From Paulinella micropora (Eukaryota; Cercozoa; Imbricatea; Euglyphida; Paulinellidae): a stretch of 64,000 nucleotides of DNA. Where the stretch lies: positions 1-64,000 of the forward strand of contig WBZZ01001686.1 of NCBI GenBank assembly GCA_019918135.1, in the 5' to 3' direction. Every line of letters begins with the position of its first letter. Positions within the stretch are counted from its first letter, which is position 1. A program made the translations under genes and the position numbers. Under the pieces are notes generated by a model. It was not told the origin of the DNA. It searched no databases and saw only the letters and a program-made list of their open reading frames with translations. Below are positions 23,275 through 32,801 of the stretch, one piece after another.

Positions 23275-23311
23275 ATCTTTTTTTCAATATTCGGGGAGAA
23301 GTTTTAAAAAA
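23275..23311. promoter_or_regulatory. Compact divergent promoter region
   Basis: A 37-bp AT-rich gap separates the divergent 48-aa frame and the ATPase. It contains a T run, CAATATTC and GTTTTAAAAAA. No other space is available for either promoter, so both start sites probably lie here or overlap the genes. Confidence 0.4.
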
Positions 23312-24169
23312 ATGATGCAGCAGCAGCAGCAGGAAGGCCCGGTCGAACGGCTGCCGGAGCCGGAACAGCAGCTGGGCGAGAAGACAATCGAGGAGAAGAT
23401 ACTTGACTATGTCGACAAGCAGAAATGCAAGGGCAAGAAGAAGAAGAAGCAGCATCCGGCAGAGCAGCTGCAGCCAACCGAGTTCAAGCGGAACATCGAA
23501 GTCTTCTACCCGCGCGAAAAGGGAGCGGGGCAGCTGTTTGTTTTAGTGAGAAAGTCGGAGCGCGGCAAGACCCATTTCCTGAAATGGCTTTTGTACAGCC
23601 TGTGCGCGCGCAAGAAAGACCCGTTCCAGTACGGCCTGGTCATGGTTCGCACCAAGTTCAAGAACAGTTTTTCTTTTCATTTTGCGAGCAAGCAGCACTG
23701 CAAGATCTACGAAGGGTTCAGGATGGACATCTTGCAGAACTACGTGGAAAACCTCAAGAAGCGCTATCTTGAGAACAAGTACCTGGAGCCGTCGTTCATT
23801 GTTTTTGACGATTTGGTCGGCATCATAGACAGTACTGATCGATGGATGCAGAACTTTTTTGGTACATACCGTCACTATAACATCACGATCGTCATCGCAG
23901 TGCAGTACCTCACCGGGCGGAACTCCGTATCGCCGATTATGCGCGAACAGACGTCACATTGCATCATGTTCAACTCGAAAGTGCAGCGGACCCTTACCAA
24001 CATATGGGAGAATTTCGGCCAGCTCTTTCCCAAAAAGGAGTTTATGGCTCACTTTGCCCAATGCACGGATGAGCGCAACGTGGGGACGCGGCATGCTGCA
24101 ATGATTTACCACGAGCATTTAGACAGGCTGGAGTTAAACTATAAGTCCTGGCTCGCTCCAGCTTCGTAA
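23312..24169 (+). CDS. A32-type packaging ATPase (FtsK/HerA superfamily)
   Basis: This is the probable genome-packaging motor of the virus copy. A charged, Gln- and Lys-rich N-terminus is followed by a Walker A-like VRKSERGKTHFL (about residues 79-90), a Walker B FIVFDD (about 162-167), and a later conserved-looking stretch with IVIAVQYLTGRNSVSP. The order and spacing fit the A32-like ATPases of Polinton-like viruses and giant viruses. I chose the Met at 23,312 (285 aa), because the upstream in-frame sequence overlaps the opposite-strand basic gene. In this family the enzyme pumps DNA into a preformed capsid, which makes the apparent lack of a capsid gene notable. Confidence 0.8.
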   Translation: MMQQQQQEGPVERLPEPEQQLGEKTIEEKILDYVDKQKCKGKKKKKQHPAEQLQPTEFKRNIEVFYPREKGAGQLFVLVRKSERGKTHFLKWLLYSLCARKKDPFQYGLVMVRTKFKNSFSFHFASKQHCKIYEGFRMDILQNYVENLKKRYLENKYLEPSFIVFDDLVGIIDSTDRWMQNFFGTYRHYNITIVIAVQYLTGRNSVSPIMREQTSHCIMFNSKVQRTLTNIWENFGQLFPKKEFMAHFAQCTDERNVGTRHAAMIYHEHLDRLELNYKSWLAPAS

Positions 24170-24301
24170 CCAGATGGCAAAGTCATCCTCAGAGGGCCGG
24201 ACCCGCCCAAGCCGCCGACCCGTGCGGACATCCAGAAACAGGAGCGCCTCAAACAGCTGGCGTACCGCGCTCCGAGCTGGCTGCCGACTTCGCTTAAGGG
24301 C

Positions 24302-24601
24302 ATGTCGCGCCAAGAGCGAGAAATGATGCAAAGAATGCTCTTCTACGGTGACCGCGCGAGACAGCGCCTGAAAAAGGACGGCAAGACCATGGCCCAAAGG
24401 GACAAGGAGATCCTCCAGAAGCTGGACCAGCAAACTCGGGACGCCGAAAGGTTGGCAGCAGAGCGGTTTGCGCAGCAGAACCAGCTGCAAGCTGCACCGT
24501 TCAAGCCCAATTTCATGTACACCAACCCCGGAACCACGGTCAAGTCGCTACCACACGTTATAGGTAACGGTCCGCTCGCCAACGGTTACGACAGCTCTTA
24601 A
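24302..24601 (+). CDS. Charged helical protein next to the ATPase (about 99 aa)
   Basis: The frame is rich in Arg, Lys, Gln and Glu (MSRQEREMMQRMLFYG, then a Lys/Gln-rich helix). It ends in a Pro/Asn/Gly-rich tail with FKPNFMYTNPGTTVKS. It follows the ATPase on the same strand. The middle is predicted by eye to be a single long helix or coiled coil. Not recognised. A structural or packaging accessory role is possible from position only. Confidence 0.4.
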   Translation: MSRQEREMMQRMLFYGDRARQRLKKDGKTMAQRDKEILQKLDQQTRDAERLAAERFAQQNQLQAAPFKPNFMYTNPGTTVKSLPHVIGNGPLANGYDSS

Positions 24602-24701
24602 AGCGTTGGGCACGCTTGGCCTATAATATCAAGGGGAGGGTGGTCACAGCTGCCCCAAAAAAAAACAAAAAGTTCTGTCCCTTATAGTTAAAAAAGTCAA
24701 A

Positions 24702-25280
24702 ATGATACTGGCCGCACTACCAGCTGATCTCTTGGTGGAAGTGCTTTCTTACCTCCGCGTCGGCGAGGTCGCGCACACGATCCGTCACCTCAAAGCGCAC
24801 ACGAGCCGGTTCGCGCGCGGCCGGTGGAAGCGGCGCAAAGTGCAGAACGGCGAGCTGTCCGGCCTGCACAAGTTCCTGAACGCTACTTTCAAGTACGACA
24901 CCAAGTCGCTGCCGCGCCTAATCAACACCGTGTCGCGCAAGAGCGAGCACATCTGCTTTACCTGCACCCAAAAGAGGACGGTCGAGAACTACTGCGGCAC
25001 CTGCTTCGTGTTCCACCACCGCGACCGGGTGATCACGCCCTTTGCCGCGTGCAGGCGCATGGGCCGCACGTCTTTCCCCGTGCCCAGGACGACGCGAGAT
25101 TCTATTGTGGCGCTAGCGTACGTACCGGCCTACCGCTTCCGGCTGGCGTACGAGGACGCGGGCTGGCCCGTGCTGCAAGTAGACAAGTGGACCAGTTATT
25201 TATGGCTGACGGGAGCAGAAGAGACTGCCGCCCGGTTCAAGCCCCGGTTCAACAGGGAGCTGTACATTACGGATTTTTAA
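24702..25280 (+). CDS. Zinc-binding protein with F-box-like N-terminus (192 aa)
   Basis: The first ~30 residues (LPADLLVEVLSYLRVGEV) look like an F-box helix pair. A basic linker with RGRWKRRK follows, then a Cys/His cluster ICFTCTQKRTVENYCGTCFVFHHRD at about residues 85-110 that could bind zinc. The rest is unrecognised. An AT-rich 100-bp leader (24,602-24,701) precedes it. It ends only 18 bp before the end of the opposing gene, a very compact arrangement. F-box proteins are used by some viruses to redirect host ubiquitin ligases, but the match is weak and by eye. Confidence 0.5.
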   Translation: MILAALPADLLVEVLSYLRVGEVAHTIRHLKAHTSRFARGRWKRRKVQNGELSGLHKFLNATFKYDTKSLPRLINTVSRKSEHICFTCTQKRTVENYCGTCFVFHHRDRVITPFAACRRMGRTSFPVPRTTRDSIVALAYVPAYRFRLAYEDAGWPVLQVDKWTSYLWLTGAEETAARFKPRFNRELYITDF

Positions 25281-25298
25281 ATCTTCTTGATTTTTTAA

Positions 25299-25901
25299 TT
25301 AAAACGAAAAATGCTCTGCGACGCTCTCAAGTTCGTTTTCTTTTTCCCCGTCCTGCTCGTAAGTCAGAACAGGGGTCAGGAGCTTGAAAGGAGGCACTGC
25401 CTCTTCTTCGGTGTCAATTGCACTAACTGTCTCGTCCAGAGCAGGCTGGAGCACGCTTGTTGTGTCTGGAGCGAACTGTCCAAGAACTGCAAATCCGTCG
25501 CGGACGCCCTCCAGATAGCTCACGGCAGCGGCGACGCTTGGTTCAAGGGGCTTGTTACTGACCCTGGGCTGTGTCCGCCGTGAGGGCCGCACGTTCCAGT
25601 CCGACGCAAACTGGCCCATGACCTCGACGGCTATTTCACTGCTACAAACCCACGTGCCACAGCGCTGGCCGCGCTGTTTCGGGAATTTGAATCTCGAAAT
25701 GTGACCGTTGGTTAGCCGGTAGGGGTGTAGCTGGAGGTGCCTGCGGATCCGTTCCGCGCAACGGCTAGGAGTCAAAAAAGGAAACGTTTTCCCGGCAAAA
25801 TCAACTAGCGAAATTTTCCCGTCAGGTGCCACTCGGCACGGTTTGTCGCAACTCATCGCCAAAAAAATTGCAAGGGCTTCGGCCTTGCTCTGCTTTTTCA
25901 C
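25299..25901 (-). CDS. Unrecognised 200-aa protein
   Basis: The N-terminal half looks folded and basic, with RCAERIRRHLQLHPYR and GTWVCSSEIAVEVMGQF. The C-terminal half is acidic and low in complexity. It may be a winged-helix or other DNA-binding fold, judged from composition only. It lies between the zinc-binding protein (convergent) and the recombinase (same strand, upstream), with 40 bp to the latter. Confidence 0.45.
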   Translation of the reverse strand: MKKQSKAEALAIFLAMSCDKPCRVAPDGKISLVDFAGKTFPFLTPSRCAERIRRHLQLHPYRLTNGHISRFKFPKQRGQRCGTWVCSSEIAVEVMGQFASDWNVRPSRRTQPRVSNKPLEPSVAAAVSYLEGVRDGFAVLGQFAPDTTSVLQPALDETVSAIDTEEEAVPPFKLLTPVLTYEQDGEKENELESVAEHFSF

Positions 25902-25941
25902 TTTCTGACTTTAATAAAAGTCAGATTATGAGCTTTCAAAT

Positions 25942-28253
25942 CTAGCACAATTGTGTAAACCGCGTGATCTGAGCGGCTGGTGTAGGATCAGCCGTATCAA
26001 GGGCCGCAGCGGCATGACTAGCGAAACTGTAAGAGGCTTTCACGGAAAAAATGGAATCGACAGTCCCGCGCCAAAAACCGGGCCGGCGCAGTTCTTGGGC
26101 ATGGTGTTGCAAATGCGCCGCGAAAAATTCAACGGCTTGGCGGCGTAACCGTTCGGCTCTGGTCTCGCGTGGCAGCTGTGTAAGCCTAGGCGGGATTACG
26201 TATTTCAGGTCACCCAGGACCCGGGCATAGTCCGAGGCCAGCCTTACGCCCTGTTGCACAATGGCCTGCACAATCTTGAGCAAGTCCGGCTCGTGCAGTG
26301 AGGGCACCGCCTTGCTCATCACCTTCACCTTCTCATAAAACATCTGCGTTTTGAGATTGCCGATCCCTTCTTCTTTGTTTTCGTACTCGAGCGTGTGCCC
26401 CAAAACCCGGCTGAAAAACACCGGCCGGGCCACGAGCGACTGGTTGCCGTAAAGTTCCCAGGCCACGTTGGCGTAGATGGCTCGCAGCAGGTGCGGGTAG
26501 CTGATGCGGAATTCACTATGGGCGCGCTCTTGGTAGAGGTGTGTCAGGTCTTCGAACGTGTTCTTAAATCCTCCGCCTTTCATGGCCGCGGACACTTGGC
26601 TGTTAGGCAGCACTTGGCTAGGCCGTTCGATGTTCTTCTTGTGGCCGGCGTTCACCAGGGACTTCATCCAGGGCAGCGTGCTGACCTTCATTTTTTTCGC
26701 GGGCGGCATGGCAAGGGGCTGGTTGTCCTCTTCGGCCAGGATCTCTGCTCGGTGCGTCGTCCAGCTCAGGTAATCTGACTTGGGCCTGTCGCCTTTAAGC
26801 AGCATGCTGGCATCAGGCGCCATTTTCGCTCTGTGCTTAAAGTGGTTCTCGGTGCCGTAGATCATGTGCCGGTAGATTATCAGCACCCCGGCCGACGAGG
26901 CCGTAGGCAAGGCGATGGGCTTGCCGACATAGATAGAGTCTTGGTAATCGCTTTGCTCGTCCGGGTCCCGTCGGGGGTCCGCTCCCTTTTTCGCCACCCG
27001 GTGTTGCAAAACGTGCTTGTTGCGGCCGATGACCGTAAACGTTATATACTGGTCGTCCTCCACCGGCAAGAACTCGCTGAACTTCCACAGCTCGGCCATG
27101 CGACAGCCGAGGATAGACAGCAACAAAAAGGACTGCAGGGCCCACAGCGGGTGCCTCTCGCTGGGCGCAAACGGGCCGTCGTTGGCGCGCTTGGCCTCGG
27201 CCGACTCAAAGCAGTCTGCCTCCGCGAGCATGGCCCGGTAGAGCTCGTCCAAGAACGCGCACCAGGGGTCCAAGTAGAGCACGTGCCTGTTCTTGAGGTT
27301 GGCCATGGTCGCTTTGCTGGTCTGCAGGGCCCCCCTGGCATTCACGTCCCTGTCGCGGAAGTAGCTGCCTCCTTCCGTGAACCACCTGCGCACAAAGTCT
27401 TCTCCCAGACACAGCGCGAGGGCTGCTTGGATTTGTCTTGTACCTCTTTTACCGAGGCCAAGATCAGCCACTCGACTACAAAGTCAGTGTAGTCTCTGCT
27501 GCGTGAACTCAGCCCTGGCCTGGCCGCATCTACCAGGTCGTTGATGAACGGCAGGAACTGCTCCACGTCTCGCCGCAGCCTCAGCAGAGTCGCACAGAAG
27601 GCCAGCAGGCACGTAGGGAAAGGCCCTTCTGTCTTGGTCACGATCGATTTGATCCACCTGTCTTCGTCGCCGAACAGGACCTTGCGCAGCGTGGTGGTCT
27701 TGCGGCCTACCACGTCGGCGGAGCTGGCGGGGAAAAGCAGGCCGCCGCCCTCTTGCTCCACGATGATAAAGTTCAACTCCGAGGCCTTGTTTCTCTTGAG
27801 CAGCTTTGTTTTGTCCAGGCCGCTGTTCACGTACAGCAGGTGCGCAAACTGGTGGTCGTCGCTGTTTTCTTTGGTCAGGAATTCCGACCAGTGGCCCCGG
27901 CGTCCCGAGATGATCTTGGCGAGCACGGGCGAGGGCTCGTGGAGGGCAGGGTCCACGCCGCACGCACAAAGGTGCATGCGGTCGAGCACCTGGTCCCGGT
28001 AACGGTCCCGCAGCTCGGCGAGGCTGGCCACGAAATTGTCCCGCAAGTCTACCCATTCCGCGGCGCTCATCTTGGTCTTGAGCGGCAGTCGTTCCGGCCA
28101 GACCGGCACCGGCTTCTGGCCCGCGCGTATCTCCTCGAGCGTGGTGCTGTTAAAAGCGTCGATCACCTCCTGGGGCGGCCTGGGGTCAATCGTCACGACC
28201 GGACGGTGGTTGGGCTCCGCGCCAAGCCGGCCACTCGCGGCCCACTTTGCCAT
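25942..28253 (-). pseudogene. Tyrosine recombinase resembling telomere resolvases (broken)
   Basis: The C-terminal region carries a plausible tyrosine-recombinase set. It has an Arg box (LLSILGCRMAEL), then a beta pair with a Lys (ITFTVIGRNKH), a His/Arg box (SYPHLLRAIYANVAW), and LGHTLEYEN followed by TQMFYEKVKV, where the Tyr would be the nucleophile. The arrangement LGH...TQ..Y...KV and the long N-terminal region recall protelomerases such as TelN and TelK more than integrases, but this rests on memory of the families. In such enzymes the protein makes or resolves hairpin ends of linear DNA. Polinton-like viruses often carry a tyrosine recombinase. This copy is broken. Confidence 0.55.
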
Positions 28254-28267
28254 CTTCTTTCTTTTGT

Positions 28268-29116
28268 TTAATGACTATAGGGTACAAGATTTGTTTTTTC
28301 AGCAATAGCCACAACACCCGCGGCCAGCATCTTTCTCTTTTTTTTCTTTTTCTTTTTCTTCTTGGCGTGGGGGCCAGACAAAAGATGGCTCGCGAGCGGG
28401 CGCGCGAGGCCGCTGCCGTTCAGTGAACCAGCCAAGGCAATGAAAGGCCAGCCCTGTTCTTCGCACACGAGCGCGAACATGGCGCTTTGGCGGTGGCGCG
28501 ACTCGGCCTGTTTCAGTTCTGGCACCTGTGCCGCTAGCTCTTCTTCGTCCATCAACAACAGGAAAGCACGGAGAAGAGTCTGATAATTGACAAAACACCT
28601 TCTCGCCCACGCGTACCTCTCTCTCAGCTTCTTTAGCACTCGGGGCCAGCAGACGTCGACCTTTTTGAAGAGGCGTTCCAGCTCCTCCAGCGTCTGTTTG
28701 CTCGGTTCGCGCCGGCTCAGGCCATAGCCTAACAGGTGACACAGTTGGCTGGCTCGGTCGGTAGTCAGGGGGCCTAGCTTCTCCCTGCGCCAGATGTACG
28801 CGAGGCGAGCGGGCGTCGGGTTCTGTGCCCTCCACTTGTGGGTCAGGCGCCGGGCCTGTGCTAACAAGGCTGGGCTGACACACGACGCAGATTGATTCAC
28901 ACCTCGCAGATTGAAAGTCTCTCTTATTATCTGACGAAAGCGGCTCAGGCGAGTGTAGCCGACATGTCTGGGAGCGTGTTGCTCCCTTACCATCTGCCCA
29001 TTGACCAGCCAGCATTGTGAAGTGTACAACTCGTGCTCTGTCTTGACCAGGCCACACTTGGAGCAGTACGTACCGGTGGTTGCTAGGCTAAACGTCCAAT
29101 TGTGTTCGCAGGACAT
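28268..29116 (-). CDS. VLTF3-like late transcription factor
   Basis: The N-terminus has a zinc ribbon (CSKCG near residue 20). It is followed by a Tyr-Arg/Phe-rich helix (YTRLSRFRQIIRETF) and, farther on, helices with LERLFKKVDVCWPRVLKKL and a late NYQTLLRAFLLLM motif. This order matches the poxvirus/giant-virus VLTF3 family, which switches on late viral genes. A Lys run near the C-terminus (about residues 255-265) may be a nuclear localisation signal. It is divergent from the VLTF2-like gene across a ~46-bp gap. Confidence 0.6.
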   Translation of the reverse strand: MSCEHNWTFSLATTGTYCSKCGLVKTEHELYTSQCWLVNGQMVREQHAPRHVGYTRLSRFRQIIRETFNLRGVNQSASCVSPALLAQARRLTHKWRAQNPTPARLAYIWRREKLGPLTTDRASQLCHLLGYGLSRREPSKQTLEELERLFKKVDVCWPRVLKKLRERYAWARRCFVNYQTLLRAFLLLMDEEELAAQVPELKQAESRHRQSAMFALVCEEQGWPFIALAGSLNGSGLARPLASHLLSGPHAKKKKKKKKKRKMLAAGVVAIAEKTNLVPYSH

Positions 29117-29162
29117 ATACGAAAAGTGACAGGCCAGCAGAGAAAAAACTTACAGATTACGA

Positions 29163-29714
29163 ATGTGGACGTTTAAGATTCAAGAGTTGAAACAACCAAC
29201 GAAAATCAGAAAAGGGGACAAGAAAAGGCGCCCAGAAAAGATGCAAGGTACCGAATCGTACAAGGGCAAGTGTCTGCACTGTTCCCACGGCTGTGCAAGG
29301 GACGACGGCAGGTGGTACGGCTTGCCGATAGCCCACGCGGACGAAGAATTGTTCGTCTGGGGTCACTTTTGCTCTATGGGCTGCGCGGCCAAATTTGCGG
29401 AATATGGTATAGCCGAGACGCTGCGTTCGCGTGCAATGGATCTGCTGCACAGCTTCCTAAGAGTCAATCTACACAAGCAGCTAGTACAGCCTGCGCCACC
29501 ACGCCACGAGCTAGTAGACTATGGCGGACCGCTAGACATCTCGGCTTTCAGGGCAGTGGGACGGGTTGTAAATTGGTACGTGCCAGTGCACCGCAAAGAA
29601 ACACAAAAGAATTTTATTAGCAAGCTCGCTGGCCGCAAGTACACGCTAAGGAGGCTTAAGCGCCTGCCTGGGATTCGTCTCTCTTCCTCTTCGAGTTCTT
29701 CTTCTTGCGTTTAA
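29163..29714 (+). CDS. VLTF2/A1L-like zinc-finger factor
   Basis: The core is a treble-clef type zinc finger, CLHCSHGC ... GHFCSMGCAAKF, with a Pro-containing insert between the two Cys pairs. This is the layout of poxvirus A1L/VLTF2-like late factors and of FCS/MYM fingers. A Met at about 29,241 is an alternative start just before the finger. The C-terminus is a Ser run that overlaps the convergent PCNA-like gene by about 60 bp. With the neighbouring VLTF3-like gene it would form a small late-transcription module. Confidence 0.5.
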   Translation: MWTFKIQELKQPTKIRKGDKKRRPEKMQGTESYKGKCLHCSHGCARDDGRWYGLPIAHADEELFVWGHFCSMGCAAKFAEYGIAETLRSRAMDLLHSFLRVNLHKQLVQPAPPRHELVDYGGPLDISAFRAVGRVVNWYVPVHRKETQKNFISKLAGRKYTLRRLKRLPGIRLSSSSSSSSCV

Positions 29715-30657
29715 CCACCCTGCGCTGTTCGCTCTCCTCGGCGGCGCCGTCGGTGGTCAGGGTGAGGGGTGCCAGCGCGGGCAGAGCAGACGGTGATTCG
29801 GCGTCGGCCAGGATAGTGTACTTGAGCCACGGGCCGCCGTCCCGCTTGAAGACGAGGTGCAGCACGTTCGGGGCAGCGCCGACCAGCACCCGGCCAGTCT
29901 TTTTCTCCTGGATAGCGCACGACTTGAGTATCTTCTTGAGGACCTCGAGGGCGTAGACACACTCGCCGGCTTCGGTAGGCGGGTGTGACAGGTCCGAGCG
30001 CAGCAGCGAGTCCTTGTCCTCCGCGAGCAGGGCGATGCCACCGAGCGAAGTGCGTGCCAGCCGACTTGCGTCCACCGCCCGCAAGGAGGATTCGGTACAG
30101 AGCCTGTCCCCTTCCACAAAAAGCCGGCAGTGCGAATTGGATTTGGAGTGATGTCGGATCACGGCGTTCAGGGCGGGGCCAGACACTTCGACGAGTCGGT
30201 CGACATTGGTCCACTCGGTCGTTGGCAGAAAAGCAGCCTCCTGGGACACGAGCAGCGAGGTCAGGTCACTGTAGTGCTCGAAGGATTTGGCCTCGTTGTA
30301 AAACTTGACACACAGCTTGTTGTCGACCGGGACTGAGAGTTCTAAGACCATGCCCTCGCGGAAAGTAGAAAGCCAGCAGGACATCTCCTTGAGATCGACG
30401 CTGAACACGCACTTGGGGAACATCAGGTTGACATAATCACCATTGGCGCTCGAAAAGGGGACCACGAACTGTCCGACCAGCCCGTCGGCCGCGCTGCAGA
30501 GCACGAGCTTGTCGACCGTGGCCTCGATTCGGGCCTCCAGCAACAGCGGGGACAGCGAGTCGAGCGCCCGTCTGAACGCGATGCCGTGAGACTTGGACCT
30601 CCAGAGAAAACGAGTAATCATTTTGTGAGACGTTTGTACTTTTGCCACTTTTTTCAA
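29656..30657 (-). CDS. PCNA-like sliding clamp
   Basis: This 333-aa protein has the feel of a PCNA: an N-terminal helix with FRRALDSLSPLLLEA, beta-rich repeats through the middle, and a C-terminal strand GGPWLKYTILADAES like the end of the clamp fold. A basic low-complexity tail follows (KRKKKNSKRKRDE). It is longer than the usual ~260 aa. The clamp would tether the TVpol replication enzyme to DNA. An internal Met (MITRFLWRSK) is a possible start. Confidence is moderate because clamp sequences diverge strongly. Confidence 0.6.
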   Translation of the reverse strand: MKKVAKVQTSHKMITRFLWRSKSHGIAFRRALDSLSPLLLEARIEATVDKLVLCSAADGLVGQFVVPFSSANGDYVNLMFPKCVFSVDLKEMSCWLSTFREGMVLELSVPVDNKLCVKFYNEAKSFEHYSDLTSLLVSQEAAFLPTTEWTNVDRLVEVSGPALNAVIRHHSKSNSHCRLFVEGDRLCTESSLRAVDASRLARTSLGGIALLAEDKDSLLRSDLSHPPTEAGECVYALEVLKKILKSCAIQEKKTGRVLVGAAPNVLHLVFKRDGGPWLKYTILADAESPSALPALAPLTLTTDGAAEESEQRRVVKRKKKNSKRKRDESQAGA

Positions 30658-30761
30658 TTCTTTCTAATTAAAACTTTTAAATTGTGAGATTCGAGATTCG
30701 AGATTTAAAAGTCGAAAAGGAAAAACCGTGCTGGCAACATGAAAACACGCCCACAAATCAA

Positions 30762-31052
30762 ATGTCTATCGTCACTGACAACAACCAAGTCAAGGCCTTT
30801 GACCAGGCGGCCGATCCGAAGAAGCTGCACCTGTCGGAGCCACGAAGTGCGTACGGAAGCATCTTTTCGAACTTATGCTATGACAAAAAGAGCCTGACGC
30901 TGGTCCTGCCCGCCATGCAGCTGGCCTGGGACCCGAGCACGTACGACGGCAACAAGTCAGCGAAAACAACCATTGACCTCGACTTCAAGCACGCGCAACA
31001 GTATGGCGCGGTGCTGCAGGCCTACCAGGTGATACGAGCGAATCGTGCCTAG
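30762..31052 (+). CDS. Small protein, similar in feel to a conserved algal-virus protein
   Basis: The start at MSIVTDNNQ follows an AT-rich leader with two direct GAGATTC motifs (about 30,688-30,705). The middle (SIFSNLCYDKKSLTLVLPAMQLAWDPS) resembles a beta-rich small protein conserved in algal giant viruses. I base this on pattern memory only. It sits between the clamp and the ribonucleotide reductase. Confidence 0.35.
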   Translation: MSIVTDNNQVKAFDQAADPKKLHLSEPRSAYGSIFSNLCYDKKSLTLVLPAMQLAWDPSTYDGNKSAKTTIDLDFKHAQQYGAVLQAYQVIRANRA

Positions 31053-32294
31053 GTTTTTTTGGTTCGACTTGGCATTCACTGCGTCCTTGTACATAATGTA
31101 AGGAACCCCACCCGACTCGATCTGTGCGCGGCAGACTGCGCTCCAGAGCTCGCGAGCCTTGACGGTACGCCTCGCCAGGCCCAGCCTCTCGGCCCGCTTG
31201 TACTGTGACTCGAACTCCTTGCCGTAGAGGGCGTCCAGGTCGCCTACGCCCGTCTCGTCCGGGCAAAAAAGGCTCCAGTCACCGTCATTCTCAACACGCT
31301 CCATGAACAAGTCTGGCACTGTCAGCCCTAGAAACAAGTCTCGGGCTCGCAGTTCTTCAGAACCGGTGGTTTTTTTGAGGTCCAGCCACTCGAAGACGTC
31401 AGGGTGGTGTACTGGCAGGTAGACCGCGATCGCACCCTTTCGCTTCCCGGCCTGATTTGCGTAGCGGGCAGTCTCGTTCAGCACTTTGCACAAGGGAACC
31501 ACGCCGTCACTGTGCCCGCCCGTGCTGCGTATCAAGGAGCCCTTGGCCCTTACACAGCCGAGGTGCAGACCAATACCGCCTCCTCCCTTACTGATAAGAG
31601 CAACGTCTTTGATCGTGTCATAGATGCAGCTCAGCGAGTCGCCCTTAATCGGAAGCAAAAAGCAAGAAGAAAGCTGGCCCGCTCTTTTCAGCCCACTGTT
31701 AAATAGGATAGGTGACGCGTGTGTATAGAATTGCAATGACGTGATGTCATAGGTTTCTCTAATGAGTTTCAATGGCTCTTTAGACTCGCGGCGGTGCAGG
31801 TGGACGGCCACGCGGAGCCACATGTACTGGGCCGTCTCGCACGCGCGACCCTTACTGTCTTTGAGCAAATAGGACTTGAGCAGGGTCGAATAGCCAAAAT
31901 AGTCATACAACAGGTCTCGTTCGGCCTTGATCATGGCGTTTAGCTGCCCCGAGTTTTGGTCCACGAATATGCTGTAAGCCGGTTCCATGCCCCACCTAAG
32001 CTGTTCCATGGACACACTGAAGGTACGTGGGCACTGCTTTGCGTGGCTGGAGGCCAGGAGACGACCACCCAGCTCTCCGTACTGCGGGTGCTGAATCGCG
32101 AGCGATGCACACGTTGACGCGGCCAGCGTGCCAAGTTCGCTCGTCGGCACGAAGTCGTACAGGCCTGCCACGACCTTCGAGGCGACAAAAACTGTGTCAA
32201 CGGCGTCCAGATCTTTGGACAGGCTAGCAACTCGACCCAGAATTTTATCGAGCGAAACGGCTTGCGGAGCTCCATTGCGTTTCGTGACCTGCAT
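31033..32294 (-). pseudogene. Ribonucleotide reductase large subunit, broken copy
   Basis: Clear class I alpha-subunit features are present: an ATP-cone-like N-terminus (VTKRNGAPQAVSLDKILGRV), FYTHASPILFNSGLKRAGQLSSCFLL, the glycine-rich KGGGGIGLHLG, GHSDGVVPLCKVLNETARY, and SNQKNLGTIRS. The enzyme makes deoxynucleotides for DNA synthesis. It is frequent in large DNA viruses and unexpected in a ~17-kb element. I see no small subunit gene. The copy is broken. Confidence 0.85.
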
Positions 32295-32369
32295 CGGCCT
32301 CTATACAGAGTCTGTTTCATAACTTTTTTTTCCGTGTTCTGTCGCAACCCAAGCCCCGAAGACCGCATC

Positions 32370-32645
32370 TCATACCGAAATCTCACCACGGCCAGTAGCG
32401 GCATAGGAGGCCCACAGGAGCCAATGCGTTTTTCTGTGTTCTGCCCACAACGCCTCTCCGCCAAAAAACCCTGTCTGCCTATCGTTAAGGGCACCGCTCA
32501 GCCAGACAGCCGCAACCCCCGCGGCCAGTGCTTGCATCCAGGGTTGCGGTTTGTATATGGCCAGGCCAGCGACCGCTAGCCTGGCCGGAACACACCCACC
32601 CCAAAAAAGGGCACTATTATCCTTATTAGTCTGTGTGTCTGACAT
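32370..32645 (-). CDS. Small membrane protein (91 aa)
   Basis: Two hydrophobic segments (LAVAGLAIY and ALAAGVAAVWLSGAL) are followed by TGFFGGEALWAEHRKTHWLLW and a third hydrophobic stretch. The FGG...W...R..H pattern recalls a small transmembrane protein found in algal giant viruses and relatives. The recognition is from memory and by eye. It lies upstream of the ribonucleotide reductase on the same strand. Probably a virion or host-membrane protein. Confidence 0.45.
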   Translation of the reverse strand: MSDTQTNKDNSALFWGGCVPARLAVAGLAIYKPQPWMQALAAGVAAVWLSGALNDRQTGFFGGEALWAEHRKTHWLLWASYAATGRGEISV

Positions 32646-32801
32646 GTTAGCCTAACGAGTCAAAAACAGTATGCACAAGAAAAAATGTGTCACAGTTCAA
32701 TTCTCTGTGGTCTCTGTCAGGCGCGCGCCTTTTTTTGTTTATTATTGAAATAAAAAAGTTTCCTGGAAAATAAAGTTTAATGGGTCGTTTTCCGTTTCTT
32801 G

